DNA of 64,000 nucleotides. Origin: Arthrobacter sp. Y-9 (GTDB taxonomy: Bacteria > Actinomycetota > Actinomycetes > Actinomycetales > Micrococcaceae). The stretch lies in assembly GCF_029690065.1 (NCBI RefSeq), contig NZ_CP121463.1, positions 3,286,001 to 3,350,000 on the forward strand, read 5' to 3'. The translations under genes were made by a program, and so were the position numbers. The notes under the pieces are model-generated. The model saw only the letters and a program-made list of their open reading frames with translations, was not told the DNA's origin and made no database searches. Below are positions 44,507-51,679 of the stretch, in pieces. Every line of letters starts with the position of its first letter. Position 1 is the first letter of the stretch.

Positions 44507-45796
44507 ATGTCTTCAGAGCTTCTTCTCGTCGCCGACCAGCACGCCGGCACCGTCCACTTCCTCGATCCGGGAGCCGGCGCCGAGGTGTCCCGGCTGGACC
44601 ATGTGGTGCTGGCCGAGCACGCCGGGGTGCTGGGTCTGGGCGGCGGACGCTGCGCCTTCGTGGACGACGGCGGCGGAGCCGTCCTGGTGGTCGACCCGTT
44701 CCGTCACGGCGCCGCGGCAGGCGACGGGGTGCAGCGGATCCCGGTGGCCATCCCGGGAGAACACCTCGCCTGCGACCCCACGGGGCGGTACCTCGCCGTC
44801 ACCACCGGCCTCGGCGCCGCCTGGGAACCGTGGAGCGATCTGCTCACCGTGATCGACCGCGACGCCGACGGCGGCCCGCGCTCCCGCCGCATCCGCACCC
44901 GGGCCGGGGAGCCGGGAGTCGTGGTCACCGGCGGACGCGGGGAGCCGCGCGTCGTCCTCCGGCACCGCGAACCCGGGGCGATCGAATCCCTGCCGTTCCA
45001 CGCCGTGCTGGAGCAGGGGGTTCACTGCCCTCCGCTGCGCGGAGAGATCCTGGACGGCTTCCCGGCCGACGGTCACGGCGATGCCTACGACCCCGCCACC
45101 GGGACGCTGTACGTCGCGACCGGACGCGGCCTCGAACAGGTGGACGTCAACGGTCCGGAGCCGCGTACGCGGGAGGTTCTGCCGTGGATCGCGCCGGGCC
45201 GCGCGTACTTCCTGCGGTTCGACCCGGAACGGCGTCTCCTGGTGGCCGTGCTGCGGGAGGGCGGCGGGAATCCTCGCGAGTGGACGTCCTGGACCAACCG
45301 CCTGTGGGTCCATGACCTGGGCTCCGGCCACACCCGGATAGCGCCGCTCAACGACGGCCTGATCTTCCGCTTCGCACTGACCGCGACGGGGGTCGCCGTC
45401 GCGTCGGTGCACCCGGACGGGGACCGGCTGACCGTCCTCGACCTGGGCGTGGCGGGCGTTCCGGACAGCCCGGGGGCTACGGGCGGCGCGGCCGAGCCGG
45501 ACAGCCCGGCCGGTCTGCCGGTCCGTGGCCGCTGGGACCTGCCCGCCATGGACCACGCCCCGCGTCCTGGGCACGAGCCCTGGGACGACGCCGACCGGCG
45601 GGCCATCGCCGCCTCCCCCTCCTCCGAGCTCGTGGCCGTCACCCGCGGCGGCCACGGCGAGCTGCACCTGGTGGACACCGCCGCCCCGGGGACGACGTGG
45701 CGCACGATCCGGATGGAAGGCCCGCTCCGCGACGGCGGCCACCTGGCCTGGATTTCAGACTCGACCGACGGACCCCGGGACACGGTGGGCCGGTGA
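44507..45796 (+). CDS. Cytoplasmic beta-propeller-like protein of the RiPP locus
   Basis: 429 residues without signal peptide. It has repeated short strands separated by turns, for example LLLVADQHAGTVHFLDPG, YLAVTTGL, DPATGTLYVATGRGL and RLTVLDLGV, as in YncE/WD-like propellers. No catalytic motif. GGAAGGA precedes the ATG at 44507, directly after the Fur/Zur-type box. It overlaps the peptidase gene by four bases (GTGA), and may form the substrate-gating or metal-sensing partner of that peptidase. Function unknown. Confidence 0.75.
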   Translation: MSSELLLVADQHAGTVHFLDPGAGAEVSRLDHVVLAEHAGVLGLGGGRCAFVDDGGGAVLVVDPFRHGAAAGDGVQRIPVAIPGEHLACDPTGRYLAVTTGLGAAWEPWSDLLTVIDRDADGGPRSRRIRTRAGEPGVVVTGGRGEPRVVLRHREPGAIESLPFHAVLEQGVHCPPLRGEILDGFPADGHGDAYDPATGTLYVATGRGLEQVDVNGPEPRTREVLPWIAPGRAYFLRFDPERRLLVAVLREGGGNPREWTSWTNRLWVHDLGSGHTRIAPLNDGLIFRFALTATGVAVASVHPDGDRLTVLDLGVAGVPDSPGATGGAAEPDSPAGLPVRGRWDLPAMDHAPRPGHEPWDDADRRAIAASPSSELVAVTRGGHGELHLVDTAAPGTTWRTIRMEGPLRDGGHLAWISDSTDGPRDTVGR

Positions 45797-47730
45797 ACGG
45801 CATCCCCGGTTCCGGCCCAGGTCAGGAGCATTTCCGGCGGCTCTTGCGGCGCTGGGACACCAGTCCGCGGCAGGGGATCCCCCAGCTCTCGGGGGACGTG
45901 GCGGCGTTCCTCTGGCGCGGCCGTGACGACGCCCACTCCGCGTTGCACGTCGCCTCCGCGACCGCGCTCCGGAAAGCGTGGGACCTGCGCTCCGGACCGC
46001 CCCCGGGGACGTCTCCGGGGACACCGTTGCCCGCTCCGGACGGACTGCTGGTGCGGGGATTCGCCCTCGCCCCGGACGGGGCGCAGGTGGCGGCTCTCCT
46101 CAGCGGCGACGGCGACGAACTCGCCCAGGTCTGGCTCCTGACCCCTGGCCGTCCCGCCCGTCCCCTGCGCGGCGCCCACTCCTGGCACGCCGTCCCCGTG
46201 TGGACCCACGGCGGGGAACGGCTGTGGATGCTGGACGGCAAGCCCGGCGCGCAGCGCCTCGTGGGCTGGTTCCTGAGCGACGCCGACGACGGAACCCCAC
46301 CGTCCGGGCGGCCCTCCGTCCTGCCGTTCCCGGACAGCCTGGTGGACGACCTCCAAGGGCGGCGCCTCACCCTCGGAGCCGACGGGGACGCCCTCACCCT
46401 GCGCTCCCGGGCTCCCGGGCGCCCCGAGCAGCAGTGGACGCACGACGGCGACGCCTGGGTCCCGCTGAAACCCCCGGGCCCGGCCGGCGGCCCTGATTCT
46501 GGCGCCCAGCGGCCTGGGCCGTCAGGGTCGGAGTCGTCGAGGTCAGGGCCGTCGGGGTCAGGGTCGGCTCCGGCGCCTGCGCGTCCGGGAGCGACCCCGC
46601 GCCCGGACCGCCCGGGCCAGGCGCGTCCGGCGCCCGAGCGCGTGCTGGCCCGGCTCGACACACCCGCCGGGACCCTCCGCGCGGTGGAACGCGAGGGCAT
46701 CACCACCCTGGACCTCGACGGATCGGACCTGGTGCGGCTGGCCCCGGCCGAGCGACTCCAGGAGCTGTCCCTGAGCCGGACCGCGGCCGGTGACCCTCCG
46801 GACGGGACGCTGTGGATCCGCACCGCATCCCCCGAACGACCGTCCGCCGTCGCGTGTCTGCCCCTCACGCATCGGCCTGGGGAACCGTCCTCCACGCCGC
46901 ACCGAACCGGCGGCCCGGAGGACATCGTCCATCGGCGGCTCCTGGGCACGGCGGACGACGGGACACCCGTGCCCGTCGTCGTCTCCATCCGGGCGGACGC
47001 GCTCGGGCCGGGCGGCCTGCCCCGGAGTCCAGCGCCGCTCCTGCTGAGCTGTTATGGCGGCTTCGGGGTCCGCCACCACCCCGAGGCCGAACCGAGTGTG
47101 CCCGCGTGGCTCGAGAGCGGTGGCGTTCACGCCGCCGCCCAGCTGCGCGGCGGCGGCGAGCTGGGGCCCTCGTGGCACGAAGCCGGCCGAGGCTCCGGCA
47201 AGACGCGGACGGTCCGGGACCTGCTCGACGTCGCGCGCTTCCTCGCCGCGGAAGGCTGGACCACCCCGCGTCAGACGGTCGCGGTGGGGGCTTCGCACGG
47301 CGGCTTCGTCGTGACGGCCGCGGCGCTCCGGGAACCATCCGCCTTCGGCGGCGTGATCGCCGTGGCCCCGCTGCTGGACATCGTGGACCTGGACCGGCAC
47401 GGCCTGGGAGGGCAGTGGCGCCACGAATTCGGGGCGGACGGGGAATGGCCGCCGGAGGAGCGCGCCGCGGCGTCGCCTCTCCACGTGCTCCGCGGGACCG
47501 GACACTTGGACAAGGCCCCGGCCCTGCTGTGCTGCGTCATGGGGCGGGACGAACGCGTCGACAACGAGGCGGCTCGCGAGTTCGTCCGGCTGTACCGGGA
47601 CCGGGGCGGCCTCGCCTGGCTCCGCGAAGAGGAGGGCTCCGGGCACGGCCAGCGGCGGGCCACGGAGGTCCTCGATTTCTCGGCCACGGTGCTCGCGTTC
47701 GCCCGGGCCGTCGCGGACCGGTGCGACTGA
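45793..47730 (+). CDS. S9 prolyl oligopeptidase of the RiPP locus
   Basis: 645 residues. An N-terminal propeller (about 1-400, with a Pro/Ser/Gly-rich insert near 230-275) is followed by an alpha/beta hydrolase domain. The triad is Ser501 (GASHGGF), Asp586 (GRDERVD) and His618 (GSGHGQ). GTG start 45793 overlaps the upstream stop. S9 peptidases cut small peptides, often after Pro; here it could free or recycle the peptide product, for instance to release metal after import. No export signal. Confidence 0.9.
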   Translation: MNGIPGSGPGQEHFRRLLRRWDTSPRQGIPQLSGDVAAFLWRGRDDAHSALHVASATALRKAWDLRSGPPPGTSPGTPLPAPDGLLVRGFALAPDGAQVAALLSGDGDELAQVWLLTPGRPARPLRGAHSWHAVPVWTHGGERLWMLDGKPGAQRLVGWFLSDADDGTPPSGRPSVLPFPDSLVDDLQGRRLTLGADGDALTLRSRAPGRPEQQWTHDGDAWVPLKPPGPAGGPDSGAQRPGPSGSESSRSGPSGSGSAPAPARPGATPRPDRPGQARPAPERVLARLDTPAGTLRAVEREGITTLDLDGSDLVRLAPAERLQELSLSRTAAGDPPDGTLWIRTASPERPSAVACLPLTHRPGEPSSTPHRTGGPEDIVHRRLLGTADDGTPVPVVVSIRADALGPGGLPRSPAPLLLSCYGGFGVRHHPEAEPSVPAWLESGGVHAAAQLRGGGELGPSWHEAGRGSGKTRTVRDLLDVARFLAAEGWTTPRQTVAVGASHGGFVVTAAALREPSAFGGVIAVAPLLDIVDLDRHGLGGQWRHEFGADGEWPPEERAAASPLHVLRGTGHLDKAPALLCCVMGRDERVDNEAAREFVRLYRDRGGLAWLREEEGSGHGQRRATEVLDFSATVLAFARAVADRCD

Positions 47731-47738
47731 CGCGCCTT

Positions 47739-47800
47739 CACCCACGGAAACGTGGTTCACCCCCTGAAATTTCCGGGGGTGAACCACGTTTCCGGGGGTG
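47739..47800. repeat. Hairpin repeat related to 27814-27872
   Basis: Perfect 20-pair stem, arms 47745-47764 and 47775-47794 (arm begins CGGAAACGTGGTTCACC). An outer CACCC/GGGTG pairing is separated by one mismatch. The loop contains GAAATTTC. It starts 9 bases after the peptidase stop and can serve as its terminator. Confidence 0.75.
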
Positions 47801-47916
47801 CGGTTTCCGTCGACGATTGCGTCGCGGTTTCCGCCGCCGTTTCCTCCCGGTTTCATGACACAAGATGAAGCCTCCCGTCACACTTCTCCCCGGGGGCTGG
47901 TGCTAGATTTTTTGCA

Positions 47917-47997
47917 GAGTAACGAGCACCGGTGACAAGCCCTGACTGACCGGTCGGCAACCCTCCACACGCGGCGGGGTGCCTCAGGTGACTACTC
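47917..47997 (+). ncRNA. SAM riboswitch (SAM-IV/SAM-I clan)
   Basis: Stem P1 GAGTA/TACTC (47917-47921 and 47993-47997), P2 ACCGGT/ACCGGT (47928-47933 and 47949-47954), P3 GGCAACCC with GGGGTGCC, and a pseudoknot CCTGA (47941-47945) with TCAGG (47984-47988). GGTCGGCAACCC and GGGGTGCC..GGTGA are the conserved SAM-IV segments. A -10-like TAGATT lies just before it. It precedes a sulfur-assimilation operon (rhodanese, metZ), fitting repression by S-adenosylmethionine. Confidence 0.88.
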
Positions 47998-48032
47998 GGC
48001 ATGTGTCAACTGCAAGCGCGAAGGAGCCCCAC

Positions 48033-48521
48033 TTGCCTGCCCGCAAAGAACCCACGTCCGCCCCTGCCGGAACCGCCAAGGCCACGACTCCCCGGAGCAC
48101 CACGGCCAAGCCTGCCACCCGGGCTCCGCGCACCACGAAGGCTGCGGCCGCCAAGCCGGCAGCCGCCAAGGCCTCCTCCGCGAAGGCCGCCACGACGACG
48201 GCGACCGCCCCCGCCGCCGAGCAGACCACTGTGGCCGTGCCCGCCGTCGCGCCCCAGGACGTGACGGCCGAAGCGCCCGCCCGCCTGCCCTACCGCCTCT
48301 TGACCGGCCCGGACACCCGCGAGTTCTGCGAGCGGGTCTCCGCCGCCCTGGCCGATGGGTACATCCTCTACGGGAGCCCGTCCGTGACCTTCAACGGGGA
48401 GACGGTGATCGCGGCCCAGGCCGTCGTCCTGCCGTACGCGCCGCCCGCGCCGCCGGCCCCCGTGGTCGACCCGTACGCCGTCCCCGCCACCGGCTTCGCC
48501 CCCTACGGCGGTGCCCTGTGA
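48033..48521 (+). CDS. DUF1737 protein with Ala/Lys/Pro/Thr-rich N-terminus
   Basis: 162 residues from TTG 48033 (AAGGAG, then six bases). The first about 85 residues are a histone-H1-like stretch of Ala, Lys, Thr and Pro. The C-terminal domain LPYRLLTGPDTREFCERVSAAL..GYILYGSPSVTF is DUF1737. First gene behind the SAM riboswitch; its stop overlaps the rhodanese start (GTGA). A longer reading from 47979 would lie partly in the riboswitch and is rejected. Function unknown. Confidence 0.8.
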   Translation: MPARKEPTSAPAGTAKATTPRSTTAKPATRAPRTTKAAAAKPAAAKASSAKAATTTATAPAAEQTTVAVPAVAPQDVTAEAPARLPYRLLTGPDTREFCERVSAALADGYILYGSPSVTFNGETVIAAQAVVLPYAPPAPPAPVVDPYAVPATGFAPYGGAL

Positions 48522-48919
48522 GCTACGCGGGTGACCTGACGCCGCAGCAGGCCTGGGACAAGCTCAAGGACGGCGCCATCCTCGTGGACGTGCGCACCGA
48601 AGCGGAGTGGGCACACATCGGCCGCCCGAAGGCCCCGTCCGGCGATCCCTTGTTCATCCAGTGGAACCTTGCCGGCGGCGTGCCGAACCAGGGGTTCCTC
48701 ACGGAGCTCGCCGAGCAGGCGCCGGAGGCGGGCACCGCGGACCTCGTGTTCCTGTGCCGTTCCGGGCAGCGGTCCATCGCGGCGGCGGAAGCCGCGACGG
48801 CGGCGGGCTGGTCCGCGTACAACGTCCTGGAAGGCTTCGAGGGCGTCCCGGACCGTTTCGGGGAGCGCACCGTGAACGGCTGGAAGAACAGCGGCCTGCC
48901 GACCACCATCGGAGCGTGA
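48518..48919 (+). CDS. Rhodanese-like sulfurtransferase
   Basis: 133 residues, single rhodanese domain. Active-site loop CRSGQRS (Cys near 76) and N-terminal ILVDVRTEAEWAHIGRP. Carries persulfide sulfur. GTG start coupled to the DUF1737 gene; three bases separate its stop from metZ. Likely supplies or channels sulfide for homocysteine synthesis. Confidence 0.93.
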   Translation: MSYAGDLTPQQAWDKLKDGAILVDVRTEAEWAHIGRPKAPSGDPLFIQWNLAGGVPNQGFLTELAEQAPEAGTADLVFLCRSGQRSIAAAEAATAAGWSAYNVLEGFEGVPDRFGERTVNGWKNSGLPTTIGA

Positions 48920-48922
48920 GGC

Positions 48923-50128
48923 ATGGCGTTCAATCCTGAGGCCGCTTCCTGGTCGCCGGCCACTCAGGCGGTGCGTGGCGGGCTGGACCGCACGGGCTTC
49001 TATGAGACCTCCGAGGCGCTGTTCCTGAATTCGGGCTTCGTCTACGACTCGGCCGAGGCCGCCGAACGCGCCTTCACCGGTGAGGACGAACGCTTCGTCT
49101 ACTCGCGGTACGGCAATCCGACCGTCGCCACCTTCCAGGAACGGCTGCGGCTGCTCGAAGGCACCGAGGCGTGCTTCGCCACAGCGTCCGGCATGTCCGC
49201 GGTGTTCACTGCTCTCGGCGCGCTGCTCGCCGCCGGGGACCGCGTGGTCGCTGCACGGTCGCTGTTCGGGTCCTGCTTCGTGATCCTGAACGAGATCCTG
49301 CCGCGCTGGGGCGTGGAGACCGTGTTCGTCGACGGGCCCGATCTGGATCAGTGGCGCGAAGCCCTGTCCGTGCCGACGCAGGCGGTGTTCTTCGAATCGC
49401 CGTCGAACCCGATGCAGGAGATCGTGGACATCGCCGCGGTCAGCGAGCTCGCGCACGCCGCGGGCGCCACCGTGGTGGCCGACAACGTCTTCGCCACCCC
49501 CATGCTGCAGCGCTGCACGGATCTGGGGGCCGACGTCGTCGTGTACTCCGGGACCAAGCACATCGACGGCCAAGGGCGCGTCATGGGCGGCGCGATCCTC
49601 GGGACGAAGGAGTTCATCGACGGGCCGGTGAAGAACCTCATGCGGCACACGGGGCCGTCGCTGTCGAGTTTCAACGCCTGGGTGCTCACGAAGGGTCTGG
49701 AGACGCTGGACATGCGCGTGCGGCACTCATCCGCCTCCGCCCTGAAGCTCGCCGAGTGGCTCGAGCAGCAGCCGCAGGTGACCTGGGTGAAGTACCCGCT
49801 GCTTCCGTCGCACCCGCAGTTCGAACTGGCGAAGCGGCAGATGAGCGCCGGCGGCACGGTCCTGACCCTCGAGCTCGCGCCACTGCCGGGCGGCACGGCC
49901 AAGGACGCGGCGTTCACGCTGCTCAACGGCCTGAAGGTCGTGGACATCTCGAACAACCTGGGCGACTCCAAGAGCCTCATCACCCATCCCGCGACGACGA
50001 CGCACCGCGCCATGGGCCCGGAAGGCCGGGCCTCGATCGGGCTGGGTGACGGCGTGGTGCGCCTGTCGGTCGGGCTGGAGGACGTGGACGACCTGATCCG
50101 CGACTTCGAGCAGGCGCTGGCAGGCTAG
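48923..50128 (+). CDS. metZ: O-succinylhomoserine sulfhydrylase
   Basis: 401 residues, Cys/Met-metabolism PLP family. The PLP lysine is K212 in VVYSGTKHIDGQGRVMGG. SRYGNPTVATFQERL and FFESPSNPMQEIVDI are family motifs. Makes homocysteine directly from an acyl-homoserine and sulfide. Last gene of the SAM-riboswitch operon, which supports the methionine role over cystathionine synthesis. Confidence 0.93.
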   Translation: MAFNPEAASWSPATQAVRGGLDRTGFYETSEALFLNSGFVYDSAEAAERAFTGEDERFVYSRYGNPTVATFQERLRLLEGTEACFATASGMSAVFTALGALLAAGDRVVAARSLFGSCFVILNEILPRWGVETVFVDGPDLDQWREALSVPTQAVFFESPSNPMQEIVDIAAVSELAHAAGATVVADNVFATPMLQRCTDLGADVVVYSGTKHIDGQGRVMGGAILGTKEFIDGPVKNLMRHTGPSLSSFNAWVLTKGLETLDMRVRHSSASALKLAEWLEQQPQVTWVKYPLLPSHPQFELAKRQMSAGGTVLTLELAPLPGGTAKDAAFTLLNGLKVVDISNNLGDSKSLITHPATTTHRAMGPEGRASIGLGDGVVRLSVGLEDVDDLIRDFEQALAG

Positions 50129-50257
50129 CGCCCCTGGAATGTGAGGTCAGTCGATGCCGCGTGATCGGTGATCATGGGGCATCAACTGACCCCGCATCAC
50201 GTCCGGGCCGGGTCTCGCCTCGCCTTGTAGCCCACGCGTGCTATAACAACCCCGACC

Positions 50258-50318
50258 ATGGGGAGCACTCCATGGGTACCCCTACCCATCGACGGTTCGT
50301 GCGCGGTCCGGATAGTTT
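50258..50318 (+). promoter_or_regulatory. Palindrome plus promoter of WXG100 copy 1
   Basis: ATGGGGAGCACTCC (50258-50271), a 14-base insertion compared with the other copies, then CCATCGACGG (50286-50295), 17 bases, and TAGTTT (50313-50318). The same module ATGGGGAG-n-CTnCCCATCGAC, then a -10 about 21-22 bases after GAC, occurs before all three WXG100 genes here. Confidence 0.65.
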
Positions 50319-50371
50319 TGAGTCAACAGAAACCGGGCAGGCCGGGTTCACCACGAGCAAGGAGTAGGAAA

Positions 50372-50635
50372 ATGGCAGTTTGGGGTGCAGACGTCCAGCA
50401 GCTTCGCGCACTGGGTAAGAAGCTCGAAGCAGGCGCACAGGCCATCGATGAGCAGCGTAACCAGCTCACCAGCGCACTCAACGGCGTCCAGTGGATGGGC
50501 CCGGACGCGGACAAGTTCAAGAACGAATGGCAGTCCCAGCACGTGCCGGCCCTGAACAAGGTCGCCGAAGCACTGCGCACCGCCGGCAAGAGCGCGGCCA
50601 AGAACGCCCAGGAACAGGAAACCGCTTCCCACTAA
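50372..50635 (+). CDS. WXG100 family protein, copy 1
   Basis: 87 residues, ESAT-6-like helical hairpin, with WMG (in VQWMGPDADKF) as the WxG turn. MAVWGADVQQLRALGKKLEAG starts helix 1. The tail AAKNAQEQETASH is hydrophilic, without a clear YxxxD/E export signal. Preceded by AAGGAGTAGGAAA. Identical to the gene at 55684. Such proteins are normally exported as dimers by type VII (ESX) systems, but no eccC or other machinery is in the window. Separate strong terminator. Confidence 0.9.
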   Translation: MAVWGADVQQLRALGKKLEAGAQAIDEQRNQLTSALNGVQWMGPDADKFKNEWQSQHVPALNKVAEALRTAGKSAAKNAQEQETASH

Positions 50636-50677
50636 GCGGCCCACCCCACCCACGGCGGGGAACCTGGACCCACACCC

Positions 50678-50711
50678 ACGGCGGGCACCCCACACACGGG
50701 GCGCCCGCCGT
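50678..50711 (+). terminator. Terminator of WXG100 copy 1
   Basis: ACGGCGGGCACCCC (50678-50691) pairs with GGGGCGCCCGCCGT (50698-50711), one mismatch, followed by CGGGCATTT. Confidence 0.75.
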
Positions 50712-50746
50712 CGGGCATTTAAAACACAGCCCCGCCCCGCACCCTG

Positions 50747-50809
50747 CCGCGAGAGAACAGCTCACGCCCCCAAAACCCCGCTGAAAGGGCACCAACTGCT
50801 CCCTCGCGG
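50747..50809. repeat. 63-base palindromic repeat, copy 1
   Basis: The ends CCGCGAGAGAACAG and CTGCTCCCTCGCGG pair in 12 of 14 positions, with GCCC/GGGC further in. One of five copies (51099, 51576, 56065, 57084) of 62-63 bases each. Confidence 0.8.
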
Positions 50810-50846
50810 AGTGGGGGGCGGGCTGCTGAGGCGATAGGGTCGGCTC

Positions 50847-51071
50847 TTGATGACTATTCAGCATTTCCTGCGGGAGTACTCGGAAACCCACTCGGCGACG
50901 GCCGCGCGACGCGTCGTCGGGTACGCCATCGGGGCGATGATCCTCGGCCTGGCGGTCTGCGCGATCCTCGGCGTGATCCCCGCGTGGCTGTTCTGGGTGG
51001 TCGCGGGCGCGGAGCTGATCACGGACGTCGTCCTGACCCGCGGCTGGATGCGCGAAGACGCTCAGCGGTGA
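50847..51071 (+). CDS. Small membrane protein
   Basis: 74 residues, TTG start at 50847 (six bases after TAGGGT, leaderless) or ATG at 50850. Two hydrophobic helices (VGYAIGAMILGLAVCAILG and AWLFWVVAGAELITDVVL) after a short amphipathic N-terminus. Sits between two WXG100 genes and is bounded by palindromic repeats. No family recognised. Confidence 0.65.
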   Translation: MMTIQHFLREYSETHSATAARRVVGYAIGAMILGLAVCAILGVIPAWLFWVVAGAELITDVVLTRGWMREDAQR

Positions 51072-51098
51072 CTTCCGGGCACCCCCGCCCGCCCCTCG

Positions 51099-51161
51099 CC
51101 GCGAGAGAACAGCTCACGCCCCCAAAACCCTCCCATGAGGGCGCCAACTGCTCCCTCGCGG
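51099..51161. repeat. 63-base palindromic repeat, copy 2
   Basis: Same family and orientation as 50747-50809; the centre differs (CCCTCCCATGAGGG). It follows the small membrane-protein gene by 27 bases. Confidence 0.8.
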
Positions 51162-51184
51162 AGTGGGGACGCGAACTCGCCAGC

Positions 51185-51230
51185 ATGGGGAGCGCTGCCC
51201 ATCGACTCGGGGGCAGGGGCTGCGTACGGT
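51185..51230 (+). promoter_or_regulatory. Palindrome plus promoter of WXG100 paralogue
   Basis: ATGGGGAGCGCTGCCCATCG from 51185, then TACGGT at 51225-51230, 21 bases after GAC. Third occurrence of the module before a WXG100 gene. Confidence 0.6.
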
Positions 51231-51285
51231 GATCGCAGGATCCCCGGCCGCGACAGCCCCCGGGCAGAACACCGAGGAGGATGTC

Positions 51286-51549
51286 ATGGCCGTATGGGGC
51301 GCGAACGTCGAGCAGCTCAGGACCCTGGGCAAGAGGATGCAGAAGGGCGCCGACGTGCTGAACGACCAGCGCACCGCCCTCTCCTCCACCCTGAACAGCA
51401 CGCGGTGGATGGGTCCGGACGCGGAGAAGTTCCGGACCGAGTGGGATTCCACCCACGCCCCGGCGCTGTCGAACGCGGCCCACGCCCTGAGCGTTGCGGG
51501 CACCGCCGCCGCCCGCAATGCCAACGAGCAGGAGCAGGCCTCGCACTGA
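51286..51549 (+). CDS. WXG100 family protein, diverged paralogue
   Basis: 87 residues, the same length as the identical pair and similar throughout: MAVWGANVEQLRTLGKRMQKG, TRWMGPDAEKF, ARNANEQEQASH. GAGGAGG lies five bases before the ATG. It could dimerise with the other WXG100 protein. No secretion genes adjoin it. Confidence 0.9.
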   Translation: MAVWGANVEQLRTLGKRMQKGADVLNDQRTALSSTLNSTRWMGPDAEKFRTEWDSTHAPALSNAAHALSVAGTAAARNANEQEQASH

Positions 51550-51575
51550 ACCGATGGCGGTGCCCTGACAGGCCA

Positions 51576-51637
51576 CCGCGAGGGAACAGCTCGCGCCCGC
51601 AAAACGACGCGGAGAGGGCGCCAACTGTTCCCTCGCG
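51576..51637. repeat. 63-base palindromic repeat, copy 3
   Basis: 62 bases; ends CCGCGAGGGAACAG and CTGTTCCCTCGCG pair perfectly. It lies 26 bases after the WXG100 stop and between convergent genes, so it can act as a two-way terminator. Confidence 0.8.
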
Positions 51638-51679
51638 ACACGGACGTACGACGACGGCGGGTGCGCACCGCCGCCCCCC

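Larger units (their letters stand above)
50359..50809 (+). repeat. WXG100 gene duplication unit, copy 1
   Basis: From the ribosome site through the gene, its terminator and the 63-base palindrome, this segment is nearly identical to 55671-56127. The coding parts show no difference by eye; a few differences occur after the stop codon. Sequence upstream of base 50359 is not shared except for the promoter module. Confidence 0.85.

Noticed and set aside
50747-51637. CRISPR array from regularly spaced palindromes
   Set aside because: Spacing is about 350-480 bases and filled by genes. The repeats are 63 bases with variable centres, and no cas genes are present.
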